In this document: piece after piece, positions 27,098-35,644 of the stretch
How the letters are laid out: every line of letters begins with the position of its first letter
Numbering within the stretch: the stretch's first letter is position 1
From: Pseudoxanthomonas indica
GTDB taxonomy: Bacteria > Pseudomonadota > Gammaproteobacteria > Xanthomonadales > Xanthomonadaceae
Length of the DNA stretch: 64,000 bases
Assembly (NCBI RefSeq): GCF_900167565.1
Contig: NZ_FUZV01000001.1
Coordinates: forward strand, 2,209,001-2,273,000
Reading direction: 5' to 3'
The notes under the pieces: generated by a model
What the model was told of the DNA's origin: nothing
Databases searched by the model: none
What the model saw: only the letters and a program-made list of their open reading frames with translations
Translations under genes and position numbers: made by a program

Positions 27098-29199
27098 GCT
27101 TCACCGAAGGACGGTAGATCTACTTCTGCGCATTCTCGTTTGTGCTCTCGAACAATACGCCCAGCTTCCATGACCAGTATTCGGTCAGCGCTGGCAATAG
27201 TCTCCGGGCGATGCGCAACAACAATTCGAGTCAACGGCAGGCGACCAATGGCCAGATTGACCTTACGTTCGCAGGTCACATCCAGATGACTGGAAGCTTC
27301 GTCCAGGAACAGAATGTGTGGTTCACAGTACAGAGCACGCGCTAAGAGAATCCGTTGCTTCTGTCCACCCGAAAAGGCCGAGCCCATGTCACCAGCCAAA
27401 GTCCGATAGCCCATGGGCATGGCCAGCACATCGTCATGGATTGCGGCAAGCCTAGCCGCGCGTTCAACACGCACAGGGTCGACGACCTCATGGCCCAGGG
27501 CAATGTTCTCGGCCACGCTCCCGGCGAAGAGTACGTCATCCTGCATGACCGCACCCACTTGTTGTCGATAGGAACGATGATGCTTGGCGTCTAAGCCCTG
27601 ACCACCAATTCGAATGACGCCTTTGTCCGGATCCAAAAGGCCCAGGAGCAATTTCAGCAAGGTGCTCTTGCCACACCCAGACGGACCTACAATTGCTATT
27701 GACTCGCCATCAGCCACTTCAAAGCTGCAGTCGTGCAGAATCCACGGCTCATGCGGTGCATATCGAAAGGACAGGTTGGCTACGCTGAGGGATGCATTCC
27801 CCGCCGTCAGAATCTTGGCTTCGCCGACGACCGGCTGGGGAGCGGTGAGCGCGATGTCGGCCAGGCGCTCGCCATGTAAACCCAGCATGCGAAATTCAAC
27901 GCCCTTGTCAATCAGGCTGGAGATGCGGCTTGAGAACTGGTCGCGGTATGCCATGTAGGCGATCAACATCCCTACCGAGAAGATATTCTCAAGTGTCAGT
28001 ATGGCACCAAGCCATATGACGGTAAGCCGTTCCAGACCAAATATTATCTGGCTACTGCATGAGAAGAGCAGGCCAAGTCGTGCCAGAGAAACATCCCGAT
28101 CGACTGTGCGCACGATGAGATTCTGGAACGCCGCTAGTCGAAGAGGCTCCGAGCCAGACACCTTGATGGATTGCATCCCTCGAAGAGTCTCCAACAGATG
28201 GCTATCTTGTCTTGCCCTCATCATCAGTTGCGCTTCCGTTCCATGGCGTAATGGGTGGAAGCTCAATGCTCGTAGCGCCATGTAACCAGTCGTGGCGACA
28301 AGTGAAACCAATGCCAACTTCCACGAGTACAGCAGCATCAGCGCAATGGTCAGGATTGCCATCGCCCCGTCGACGATGGCTTCGACCAAGGAAGTGGTTA
28401 CGGCGCGTTGGATGCTCTGGACTGACGAGAATCGTGAGGCGACGTCTCCGAGATGCCGCTTCTCAAAGAATGCAAGCGGCAATCGAAACAGGTGACTACT
28501 CAGGTTGCACAGCCATTGCATTCCAACTTGGCTGGATAGGTGCATAACTGTCCAGGCGCGCAGGAAACCAATGCCAACCTGAAGGATGAAGATGGCCAGG
28601 AAGCCCAGGCCAAGGAGGGTCACTAGGTCTCGGTCAGCTAGAATAAGCGCATGGTCAACAATCCATTGCAAGTGAAACGGCGCGAGCATCACAAACACTT
28701 GCAGTGCCATCGATAGGGCCAGCACAAAACCGAGGGAACGCTTGAGGTTGTGGATATCTCCGCCAAGTTGACGGAGCGAAATGGTAGGTGGCTTGGCAGT
28801 AGGCTGGAAGTTGCCTTGTGGCGCTAGCTCTAACGCAATTCCACTGAACTTGCGCGAGAATTCTGCCCACGTGAACTGCATGGTTCCGACGGCAGGGTCC
28901 ACAATCGTCAAGCGATTACGTCGTACGGCCTTGAGTACCACAAAGTGGTTGAGCTCCCAATGGAGAAGGCAGGGCAGCTCCAACTTGCCCACGTCGTTCA
29001 ACTCCACTCGCAGAGCACGGGCACGCAATCCAAGATCTCCCGCGATCTCGATAAGCCGTAATAGTGTTGCGCCCTTTTGGGAGACCGAATGGCTACCGCG
29101 CAGAGCCCGCAGGCCACGGGAGTCGCCATGGTACGAAGCAATCATGGCCAAGCAAGCGAGGCCGCACTCAGAAGCTTCTGATTGCAGGTATACGTCCAT
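27088..29199 (-). CDS. Peptidase-containing ABC transporter (C39) for double-glycine peptides
   Basis: A 703-residue PCAT-type exporter. The N-terminal C39 protease (1-130) has Gln6, Cys12, His85 (LNHFVV) and Asp101 (IVDPA) in the expected order. Next comes a six-helix ABC membrane domain (about 160-440), then the ATPase with Walker A GPSGCGKST (about residue 505), signature SGGQKQR (about 610), Walker B ILFLDEASSHLD and the H-loop VVAHRPE. It should remove the GG leader and export the mature peptide. It follows the small membrane protein by 15 bases and overlaps the HlyD gene. Confidence 0.95.
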   Translation of the reverse strand: MDVYLQSEASECGLACLAMIASYHGDSRGLRALRGSHSVSQKGATLLRLIEIAGDLGLRARALRVELNDVGKLELPCLLHWELNHFVVLKAVRRNRLTIVDPAVGTMQFTWAEFSRKFSGIALELAPQGNFQPTAKPPTISLRQLGGDIHNLKRSLGFVLALSMALQVFVMLAPFHLQWIVDHALILADRDLVTLLGLGFLAIFILQVGIGFLRAWTVMHLSSQVGMQWLCNLSSHLFRLPLAFFEKRHLGDVASRFSSVQSIQRAVTTSLVEAIVDGAMAILTIALMLLYSWKLALVSLVATTGYMALRALSFHPLRHGTEAQLMMRARQDSHLLETLRGMQSIKVSGSEPLRLAAFQNLIVRTVDRDVSLARLGLLFSCSSQIIFGLERLTVIWLGAILTLENIFSVGMLIAYMAYRDQFSSRISSLIDKGVEFRMLGLHGERLADIALTAPQPVVGEAKILTAGNASLSVANLSFRYAPHEPWILHDCSFEVADGESIAIVGPSGCGKSTLLKLLLGLLDPDKGVIRIGGQGLDAKHHRSYRQQVGAVMQDDVLFAGSVAENIALGHEVVDPVRVERAARLAAIHDDVLAMPMGYRTLAGDMGSAFSGGQKQRILLARALYCEPHILFLDEASSHLDVTCERKVNLAIGRLPLTRIVVAHRPETIASADRILVMEAGRIVREHKRECAEVDLPSFGEACS

Positions 29200-29214
29200 G
29201 TTCCGGAAGACCGC

Positions 29215-29376
29215 CTATTCTTTGTGACGAAAAATGTAGTTCGCCAGCAAATAGGCAAGTAGTGAGACAGTGGCCAGCATTGGGATGTACAGGCTGCCAA
29301 GCAGCGCCCTTGGGAACGCAACGGATGCGAGCAGTACGAAAGCGATGATGGTAAGAGAGCGTAGAAAGTAGGTCAT
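29215..29376 (-). CDS. Small two-helix membrane protein; candidate microcin immunity protein
   Basis: A 53-residue protein with two closely spaced hydrophobic helices (SLTIIAFVLLASVAF and YIPMLATVSLLAYLLANYIF) and a basic tail (RHKE). An in-frame GTG at 29397 would add 7 residues, but it sits in the loop of a hairpin. The gene lies between the bacteriocin precursor and its exporter, where immunity genes normally lie, and small two-TM proteins are common immunity proteins for class II bacteriocins. No family recognised. Confidence 0.6.
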   Translation of the reverse strand: MTYFLRSLTIIAFVLLASVAFPRALLGSLYIPMLATVSLLAYLLANYIFRHKE

Positions 29377-29383
29377 GCGCGCC

Positions 29384-29407
29384 GAGGGGCCGGTCACCCG
29401 GCCCCTC
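29384..29407 (-). promoter_or_regulatory. Intercistronic stem-loop after the bacteriocin gene
   Basis: A perfect 10-bp stem (GAGGGGCCGG / CCGGCCCCTC, 4-base loop), placed 6 bases after the precursor stop and before the small membrane protein. No T-run follows, so it is more likely an RNA-stability or partial-attenuation element than a full terminator. Confidence 0.65.
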
Positions 29408-29412
29408 TAAGG

Positions 29413-29658
29413 TTACTGATACAGGTACCGGACAATCGAGCGACTGCCTGCAGGGCTGCGGATAGACATGCCTCCATCGTAGGGCGATGAGGCCCAGTTC
29501 GCGATAGCGGCACCGGCAATGCATCCTGCTGCACTGCCCCAAGGCCCCCCACGAGCGCCGATCGCGCCGCCGATTGCACACCCCCATGTCTCTCCCGACA
29601 CCCCCAAGAGACCTCCGCCTGAGACTAATGCCAATTCGTCTTCGTTCAATTCGATCAT
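29413..29658 (-). CDS. Double-glycine bacteriocin (microcin-like) precursor
   Basis: An 81-residue precursor. The 15-residue leader MIELNEDELALVSGG matches the double-glycine consensus at every key position (Leu -12, Glu -8, Leu -7, Val -4, Gly -2, Gly -1) and has the same length as the colicin V leader. The predicted mature peptide is 66 residues: a Gly/Ala-rich, weakly hydrophobic first two-thirds with GxxxG-type spacing, two Cys (core positions 12 and 31) that could form a disulfide, three Trp (10, 25, 40), and a basic tail ending RYLYQ. A longer frame to 29718 lacks a ribosome site, whereas GGAAG lies upstream of 29658. First gene of the operon with exporter and fusion protein. Not a siderophore microcin: no Ser-rich tail is seen. 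Confidence 0.85.
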   Translation of the reverse strand: MIELNEDELALVSGGGLLGVSGETWGCAIGGAIGARGGPWGSAAGCIAGAAIANWASSPYDGGMSIRSPAGSRSIVRYLYQ

Positions 29659-29896
29659 GTCTTCATCTTCCAGCTGCGCCGCAGTACGCGGCACGCGGTA
29701 GATGAGCGTCTGGAGCATCCATGATGAATAAGAAGTGTCCTATTCAAACGAATGCACCTTCAAATACAAGAGCGCCTATGCGAAGTTCACCGAGTGCGCC
29801 GATATTCCCGCGTGATCCAGAAGTTGACGCCAGATTTCACTCCGGTCATCTTGTGACAATGTTGGAAGGTCGAAGTCAAACCGGATGGCTTCAGGC

Positions 29897-30382
29897 TCAG
29901 GGTTGCAGCTTTTCTTCCACCACCGGCGTCAGCGACTTCATGCCCGCCTGCCTGCCCAGTTCCAGTGCCTGCTCGCGGGTCGCGCCTTCTTCCTGCTGGG
30001 CCATCAGCGCCAGCAGGGCGCCGACGCGATTGCCGGAGGCGCAGTGGAGCAGTACCTGGTTGCCACCGCTTTCCAGCAACTGCTTGAGGCGTGCCGCATT
30101 GGCCGGGGTCAGATCCTCGGCGCCCTCGATTGGCAGGCGCTCGTAGCGCAGGCCCAGGCGCTTCGTCGCGGCGACTTCGTCGTAACCGCGATCCTCGCCT
30201 TCGCCGCGCAGATCGATCACGGTCTTGACGCCTTGCCCGGCGAAATCTTCCAGGCGTGCCTCGCTCGGCTGGCCACCGGTATGCAGGCCCGGGCGCGGTT
30301 CGCTGAAATCACCGGCCCACGCGGGCGCTGCCAGTAGCAACAGGAACAGGGAGAACGTGCAAATGGCTCGGTGCAGCTTCAT
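29897..30382 (-). CDS. DUF442 / dual-specificity phosphatase-like exported protein
   Basis: A 161-residue protein with a signal peptide (cleavage after AWA) and a PTP-like domain: TVIDLRGEGEDRGYDE, then the loop HCASGNRVGALLAL, a Cys-x4-Arg loop as in the DUF442 (beta-lactamase-hydrolase-like phosphatase) family rather than the classic Cx5R. A perfect AAGGAGGT precedes the ATG. It lies 11 bases after dnaG, so it is likely co-transcribed with it. The substrate is unknown. Confidence 0.85.
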   Translation of the reverse strand: MKLHRAICTFSLFLLLLAAPAWAGDFSEPRPGLHTGGQPSEARLEDFAGQGVKTVIDLRGEGEDRGYDEVAATKRLGLRYERLPIEGAEDLTPANAARLKQLLESGGNQVLLHCASGNRVGALLALMAQQEEGATREQALELGRQAGMKSLTPVVEEKLQP

Positions 30383-30393
30383 GGCGACCTCCT

Positions 30394-32130
30394 TCAGCGG
30401 GTGACGCGCGCCTGCAACAGGGCGCGCAGTTCGTACTTGTCGGCTTCGTCCAGGCCCGTCTCGCGCTGCTTGGCCTGCAGCCCCTCGATGCGTTGCTGCA
30501 GCAGTTGCTTCTCCATCTGCTGCACGGCATCCAACAACTCGGTACGCCAGGTCGCTTCCTCGCCCGGCAGATCCTGCATGGCCAGTTTCTGCAGCGCCGC
30601 CTGCTCTTCGCGCTCGGCGAAATGTTCCAGCAGGGCGCCGGTGGTGATGTCCGGGCGCGCGTGCACGATGTCGATCAGTTCTTCCAGCAACTCCACGCCA
30701 GGTTGGCGCAGGCCGGCGAACACATACGGCGGCTCCACCGCCAACGCCATCGCCGGTTGGTGCAGCAGGCGCACGATGGCGCTGCGCACCAGGCTGGGCT
30801 TGGCATGGCCGGCTGCGGCCGGACGCCGCGCGCTGGTACTGGCCCGCATGGGCGCGGGCGGCGGTGGGGCCTGGCTCGCACCCACGCCGGTAATCTCGAC
30901 CAGACGCTGGCGCATCAGATCGGCAAAGGCGCCATCGGGAATCTGCGCCAGCAGCGGCTTGGCACGTTCGGCCAGCCGCGCCTTGCCATCCAGCGTGCTG
31001 AGCTTGATGTCCTTGCCCAGTTCGTTGAAGAAGAATTCCGACAGCGGCGTGGCCTGCTGCAGGCGGGCATCGACGCCGGCCGCGCCTTCCTGGCGCACGA
31101 TGGTGTCCGGATCCTCGCCATCGGGCAGGAACAGGAAGTAGGCCTGGCGACCATCCTTCATGCGCGGCAGCACCGACTCCAGCGCACGCCAGCCGGCACG
31201 CTGGCCAGCGGCGTCGCCATCGAAGCAGAAGTACACGTCCGGCGCGTTGCGGAACAGCAGCTCGGCATGTTCGGGCGTGGTCGCCGTGCCCAGCGTGGCC
31301 ACCGCCTGCTTGACCCCGAACTGGAACAGCGAGACCACGTCCATGTAGCCCTCGACCACGATCAGGCGCGTGATCTTCTGGTTGGCCTGGCGTACCTGCC
31401 ACAGCCCGTACAGTTCGCGGCCCTTGTGGAACAGCGCGGTCTCGGGCGAGTTGAGGTACTTGGGGCCGTCGTCCTTCTGCAGCACGCGGCCGCCAAAGGC
31501 GATCACCCGGCCACGCCGATCGTGGATCGGGAACATCACCCGGTCGCGGAACTTGTCGTAGGTGTGGCCGCGATCATTCTTGGACAGCATGCCGGCGCGA
31601 TCGAGCAGCTTGAGTCGGCGCTCGTCCGTGCCCAGCGCATCCTTGAGTGCGGAAAAGCCATCGGGCGCATAGCCGATCAGGAACTGCGAACGGGTCTCCG
31701 CATCCACGCCGCGGCCGTCCAGGTAGGTGCGCGCCTTCTCGCTACCTTCGAGCTGGCGCTGGAAGAATCGCGCGGAGGCTTCCAGCGCACTGAACAGATC
31801 GCGGGTGTCGTTGTTCTCGTTGCGCTGCTGGGTTTCGCGCGGCACGTCCATGCCGTTGCGGCGCGCCAGTTCCTCGACCGCGTCGAGGAATTCCAGGCGG
31901 TCGTAATTCATCAGGAACGACAGCGCGGTGCCGTGCGCGCCGCAGCCGAAGCAGTGGTAGAACTGCTTGGTCGGCGAGACCGTGAACGAGGGCGAGCGTT
32001 CGTCATGGAACGGACAGCAGGCCGAGTATTCCTTGCCCTGCCGTTTCAGCGGCACGCGCGCGCCCACCACCTCGACGATATCCGTCCGGGCGAGCAGTTC
32101 GTCGATGAAGGCGTCAGGGATGCGGGCCAT
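30394..32130 (-). CDS. dnaG: DNA primase
   Basis: A 578-residue primase that makes RNA primers at the replication fork. The CHC2 zinc-finger is at residues 38-65 (CCPFHDERSPSF, then FYHCFGCG). The RNA polymerase domain has the FGGRVL block, the TOPRIM acidic residues in VEGYMDVV (about residue 262) and CFDGDAAGQRA (about 300). The C-terminal helicase-binding region is shorter and Leu/Gln-rich. It belongs to the rpsU-dnaG macromolecular synthesis cluster. Confidence 0.97.
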   Translation of the reverse strand: MARIPDAFIDELLARTDIVEVVGARVPLKRQGKEYSACCPFHDERSPSFTVSPTKQFYHCFGCGAHGTALSFLMNYDRLEFLDAVEELARRNGMDVPRETQQRNENNDTRDLFSALEASARFFQRQLEGSEKARTYLDGRGVDAETRSQFLIGYAPDGFSALKDALGTDERRLKLLDRAGMLSKNDRGHTYDKFRDRVMFPIHDRRGRVIAFGGRVLQKDDGPKYLNSPETALFHKGRELYGLWQVRQANQKITRLIVVEGYMDVVSLFQFGVKQAVATLGTATTPEHAELLFRNAPDVYFCFDGDAAGQRAGWRALESVLPRMKDGRQAYFLFLPDGEDPDTIVRQEGAAGVDARLQQATPLSEFFFNELGKDIKLSTLDGKARLAERAKPLLAQIPDGAFADLMRQRLVEITGVGASQAPPPPAPMRASTSARRPAAAGHAKPSLVRSAIVRLLHQPAMALAVEPPYVFAGLRQPGVELLEELIDIVHARPDITTGALLEHFAEREEQAALQKLAMQDLPGEEATWRTELLDAVQQMEKQLLQQRIEGLQAKQRETGLDEADKYELRALLQARVTR

Positions 32131-32163
32131 GGCCGACTAGGATGCCACGCCCGCGCGCCGGGG

Positions 32164-33057
32164 TCAGGCGGCAGGCGGTGTGGGCGTGCCGTGGCGAAGC
32201 TTGCGCCGGGCCTGCCAGCGTTCGTCGATGACCGCGGTCAGCAGTGCGCCGGTGAAAAACACCACGGTGGCGTAGTACATCCACACCAGCAGGATCACCA
32301 GCGTGCCCATCGAGCCGTAGGCGCTGCCGGGAGCAGCCTGGGCGATGTACAGGCCAATCAGCCAACGGCCGGCGACGAACATCGCCGAGGTCAACAACGC
32401 CCCCAGGAACGCCTGCCGCCAGACCACGCGCCGGTCGGGCAGGTAGTGGTAGAGCAGGGCGAAGGCGAAGATGTAGAGGGTCAGCGAGGCCGTGTTGCCC
32501 AACGCCGGCAACAGCGAGGGCACGCGCGCGAACACCACCTGCAAGGCGGTATTGAGGGTCATCGAGACCAGCAGCAGGAAGCCCAGCGCCAGCACCACGC
32601 CGAAGGAGAAAATACGCTTGCGCAGCCAGGCGCCGATGCCGTCCAGGCGTTCGACTTCGGTACGGAAGATCATGTTGAGCGCGGCCTGCAGCTGGCTGAA
32701 GACGGCGGTGGCGCCGATGAACAACAGCAAGGTGCTCCAGATCCCGGCAATCGAACCGATGCTCGGGCGGTTCTTGGCGTTCTGCACGATGGTTTCGGCA
32801 ATCGTCGCGGCTTCGCGGCCGGCCAGTTCGGCTACCTGCCGCATCAGCGCGTCCTGCGCGCTGGGATACAGCGAGGTGGTCAGCCACAGCAGCAACACCA
32901 GCAAGGGCGCCAGCGACAGCAGGGCGTAGAAGGCCAGCGCCGCGGCCTGCGCCATCACGTCGATTTCGATGAAGCGCTGGATCAGCGCCGCCGGCAGACT
33001 GCGCTGCAGGTGTTGGGACCAATGGAGCAGGCGATCGCGCACGCTGTGCGGCTTCAT
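32164..33057 (-). CDS. YihY/virulence factor BrkB family membrane protein
   Basis: A 297-residue inner-membrane protein with about six helices. It has the YihY opening (MAQAAALAFYALLSLAPLL), FSQLQAALNMIFRTEV and a C-terminal WMYYATVVFFTGALLTAV. The frame is open farther upstream, but MKPHSVRDRLLHW is the usual type of start. Members were once called ribonuclease BN; the true function is undefined. Lies between the GNAT gene and dnaG. Confidence 0.9.
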   Translation of the reverse strand: MKPHSVRDRLLHWSQHLQRSLPAALIQRFIEIDVMAQAAALAFYALLSLAPLLVLLLWLTTSLYPSAQDALMRQVAELAGREAATIAETIVQNAKNRPSIGSIAGIWSTLLLFIGATAVFSQLQAALNMIFRTEVERLDGIGAWLRKRIFSFGVVLALGFLLLVSMTLNTALQVVFARVPSLLPALGNTASLTLYIFAFALLYHYLPDRRVVWRQAFLGALLTSAMFVAGRWLIGLYIAQAAPGSAYGSMGTLVILLVWMYYATVVFFTGALLTAVIDERWQARRKLRHGTPTPPAA

Positions 33058-33153
33058 CCGGACATCGACTCGGACCGAGACGGGACCAGCTTGCCAGAGG
33101 GCTGTCGTCGTGCCGTGAGGGTGCGGGCGCGCGCGCGATACGCGCCGTGGCGA

Positions 33154-33654
33154 TCAGCGCCCGCTTTGCGCCAATGCCTGCAAGGCATCGCCGGTGAGGC
33201 GCTGCACGGTCCATTCGTCCTGGCCCACCGCGCCGAGCGTGCGGTAGAAGCCAATGGCCGGTGCGTTCCAGTCCAGCACCGACCATTCAAAACGACCATA
33301 GCCGCGCGCCACCGCCAGCTGCGCCAGATGCACCATCAGCGCACGGCCCAGGCCCAGCCCGCGAAAGGCCGGGCGCACGAACAGATCTTCCAGGTACAGC
33401 CCGGGCAGGCCGAGGAAGGTGGAGAAGTTGACGAAGAACAGGGCGAACCCGGCGGGTTCACCCTCCACTTCGGCCATCACCACCTCGGCCGGTGGCCGCT
33501 CGCCGAACAGCTGCGCCGCCAGGCCGGCTTCGGTGGCCACCGCCTCGTGGCTCAACCGCTCGTAGTCGGCCAGTTCGCGGATGAAGGCCAGGATCTGCGG
33601 CACATCCGCGCGGGTGGCCGGACGCAGCTGCAGCGAGGGAGCGGCGGCGGTCAT
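33154..33654 (-). CDS. GNAT family N-acetyltransferase
   Basis: A 166-residue GNAT protein starting LQLRPATRADVPQILAFI. Acetyl-CoA-binding motif A is visible as LFVRPAFRGLGLGRALMVHLAQ (Q/RxxGxG/A form). The C-terminal WSVLDWNAPAIGFYRTLGA is typical of the spermidine/spermine- or diamine-acetyltransferase-like branch; the substrate is not deducible. Seven bases separate it from the yqeY gene. Confidence 0.92.
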   Translation of the reverse strand: MTAAAPSLQLRPATRADVPQILAFIRELADYERLSHEAVATEAGLAAQLFGERPPAEVVMAEVEGEPAGFALFFVNFSTFLGLPGLYLEDLFVRPAFRGLGLGRALMVHLAQLAVARGYGRFEWSVLDWNAPAIGFYRTLGAVGQDEWTVQRLTGDALQALAQSGR

Positions 33655-33661
33655 GCCGGCC

Positions 33662-34108
33662 TTACTTGGCGAAGCGCTGCTTCACCAGCGCCGAGACCTG
33701 GCCCATGTCGGCCTGGCCGGCCAGGCGCGGCTTGAGCACGGCCATCAGCTTGCCCATGTCGGCCGGGCCGGCGGCGCCGGTCTCGGCAATGGCCGCGTCG
33801 ATGGCGGCCAGCACTTCGGCCTCGCCCAACTTGGCCGGCAGGTAGCGCTCGATGACCACGATTTCGGCACGCTCGATCACGGCCAGGTCTTCACGGCCGG
33901 CGGCTTCGAACTGGGTGACCGAGTCCTTGCGCTGCTTGACCATCTTTTCCAGCACGGCCAGCACGGCGGCGTCGTCCAGCTCGACGCGCTCGTCCACTTC
34001 GCGCTGCTTGATGGCGGCGTTGATGAGGCGGATGACGCCCAGGGAATCCTTGTCGCCGGCCTTCATGGCCGCTTTCATGTCGTCGGTGAGCTGCTGCTTC
34101 AGGGACAT
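33662..34108 (-). CDS. GatB/YqeY domain-containing protein
   Basis: A 148-residue soluble helical protein starting MSLKQQLTDDMKAAMKAGDK, with the YqeY signature block GVIRLINAAIKQREVDER and a C-terminal GMGKLM-like stretch (ADMGKLMAVLKPR). YqeY is homologous to the tail domain of the amidotransferase subunit GatB, but its own role is uncertain. It sits between rpsU and dnaG as in many proteobacteria. Confidence 0.94.
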   Translation of the reverse strand: MSLKQQLTDDMKAAMKAGDKDSLGVIRLINAAIKQREVDERVELDDAAVLAVLEKMVKQRKDSVTQFEAAGREDLAVIERAEIVVIERYLPAKLGEAEVLAAIDAAIAETGAAGPADMGKLMAVLKPRLAGQADMGQVSALVKQRFAK

Positions 34109-34192
34109 AGCTTCATTCCTTTCAGTGGCGGCGACCGCAGGGAGGCGCGGCGGCCGGAATCAGATGCGTGAAAACGGGGGATCTAGAAACAC

Positions 34193-34226
34193 AAAAAGCC
34201 GGCCACGCTCGCGCGTGCCGGCTTTT
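34193..34226 (-). terminator. Hairpin terminator/attenuator between rpsU and yqeY
   Basis: On the minus strand AAAAGCCGGC and GCCGGCTTTTT pair around an inner ACGC/GCGT stem, followed by TTTTTGTG. It lies 17 bases after the rpsU stop. Position matches the partial terminator between rpsU and dnaG in the classical operon. Confidence 0.85.
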
Positions 34227-34242
34227 GGCGAAGCGCCGTCGC

Positions 34243-34458
34243 TCAGTACAGGCGCTGGCGCTTGGTGACGTCGCGCGACGAACGACGCAGCTGACGCTTC
34301 ACCGCAGCAGCGGCCTTGCGCTTGCGTTCCTGGGTCGGCTTTTCGTAGAACTCGCGCTTGCGGGTTTCAGCCAGCACGCCGGCCTTTTCGCAGGTGCGCT
34401 TGAAGCGACGCAACGCAAACTCAAACGGCTCGTTTTCGCGGACTTTGACGCTGGGCAT
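34243..34458 (-). CDS. rpsU: 30S ribosomal protein S21
   Basis: A 71-residue, strongly basic protein: [40 protein letters not shown] and a Lys/Arg-rich tail, the standard S21 sequence and length. It is the first gene of the macromolecular synthesis cluster and divergent from tsaD, with a consensus promoter just upstream. Confidence 0.98.
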
Positions 34459-34506
34459 ACGTAATCTCTATAGGGTAAACGGCCCGGCCTACCGGGTGAG
34501 CCGCGC

Positions 34507-34536
34507 ATTATAGCGATGAGCGGCGGAAAGGTGCAA
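34507..34536 (-). promoter_or_regulatory. Sigma-70 promoter of rpsU
   Basis: On the minus strand TTGCAC and a perfect TATAAT are spaced by 18 bases, ending 49 bases before the rpsU start. It partly lies in the short gap shared with divergent tsaD. Confidence 0.8.
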
Positions 34537-34546
34537 CATAGCCGGC

Positions 34547-35599
34547 ATGAAGGTTCTTGGTATCGAAACCAGCTGCGACGAGACCGGCGTAGCCGTCTAT
34601 GACACGGCCCGGGCGGGTGCCGACGGGTTGCTGGCCCATGCGGTGTACAGCCAGATCGACCTGCACGCCCAGTATGGCGGGGTGGTGCCGGAACTGGCCA
34701 GCCGCGACCACGTGCGCAAGCTGCTGCCGCTGATTCGCCAGACCTTGGCCGAGGCCGGGCTGGACATCCGCGACCTGGACGGGGTGGCCTATACGGCCGG
34801 CCCGGGCCTGGTCGGGGCCCTGCTGGTGGGCGCGGGCGTGGCCCGCTCGCTGGCGTGGGCGCTGGAAGTGCCCGCCGTGGCCGTCCACCACATGGAAGGC
34901 CACCTGCTGGCTCCGCTGATTGAAAACGACCCGCCGGAGCCGCCGTTCGTGGCCCTGCTGGTCTCCGGCGGGCACACCCAGCTGGTGGCGGTCGACGCCA
35001 TCGGCCGCTATCGCCTGCTGGGCGAGACCCTGGACGACGCCGCGGGCGAGGCTTTCGACAAGACCGCCAAATTGATGGGCCTGCCATACCCGGGGGGCCC
35101 GCAACTGGCCCGGCTGGCCGAGGCGGGCACGCCCGGCCGCTACAAGTTCGCCCGGCCCATGACCGATCGGCCCGGCCTGGATTTCAGCTTCTCGGGCCTG
35201 AAGACCCAGGTGCTGCTGGCCTGGCGCGACAGCGACCAGAGCGATCAGACCAAGGCCGACATCGCGCGGGGCTTCGAGGACGCGGTGGTGGAGACCCTCG
35301 CGATCAAATGCCAGCGTGCGCTGGATGCGGCCGGTTGCGACACCCTGATCGTGGCCGGCGGCGTGGGCGCCAACAAACGCCTGCGCCAACGCCTGCATGA
35401 GATGACCGAGCGCCGGATCGGCGGTCGCGTCTGTTTCCCGCGGCTGGAGCTGTGCACCGACAATGGCGCGATGATCGCCTTCGCCGGCGCGCTGCGGCTG
35501 GAAGCCGGCCAACACGAAGATGCGCAGGTCAAGGTCACGCCGCGCTGGGACATGGCCACCCTGCCGCAGGTGCAGGCGCCCGCCGTCGCCGCCGCCTGA
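34547..35599 (+). CDS. tsaD: tRNA N6-adenosine threonylcarbamoyltransferase TsaD
   Basis: A 350-residue member of the Kae1/TsaD family, which transfers threonylcarbamoyl to A37 of ANN-decoding tRNAs. It has the ASKHA opening [17 protein letters not shown], the metal-binding [10 protein letters not shown] (HxxxH), [31 protein letters not shown] and [12 protein letters not shown] with CTDNGAMIA near the end. Divergent from rpsU, a classic arrangement. Confidence 0.98.
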   Translation: MKVLGIETSCDETGVAVYDTARAGADGLLAHAVYSQIDLHAQYGGVVPELASRDHVRKLLPLIRQTLAEAGLDIRDLDGVAYTAGPGLVGALLVGAGVARSLAWALEVPAVAVHHMEGHLLAPLIENDPPEPPFVALLVSGGHTQLVAVDAIGRYRLLGETLDDAAGEAFDKTAKLMGLPYPGGPQLARLAEAGTPGRYKFARPMTDRPGLDFSFSGLKTQVLLAWRDSDQSDQTKADIARGFEDAVVETLAIKCQRALDAAGCDTLIVAGGVGANKRLRQRLHEMTERRIGGRVCFPRLELCTDNGAMIAFAGALRLEAGQHEDAQVKVTPRWDMATLPQVQAPAVAAA

Positions 35600-35644
35600 G
35601 CCGCGCGCTGGATTACTCTTTACGCTTTCCCCCCGGCGTCGCGC

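Noticed and set aside
29384..29407. Intrinsic terminator after the bacteriocin gene
   Set aside because: The stem is perfect but no T-run follows in the direction of transcription; kept as a stem-loop element only.
29721..30146. Plus-strand frame starting MMNKK upstream of the bacteriocin gene
   Set aside because: No ribosome site, and most of it is antisense to the DUF442 phosphatase gene.
30493..33735. A 1080-codon plus-strand open frame
   Set aside because: It runs antisense through dnaG, yihY and the GNAT gene, which all have clear motifs; the composition is that of a shadow frame.
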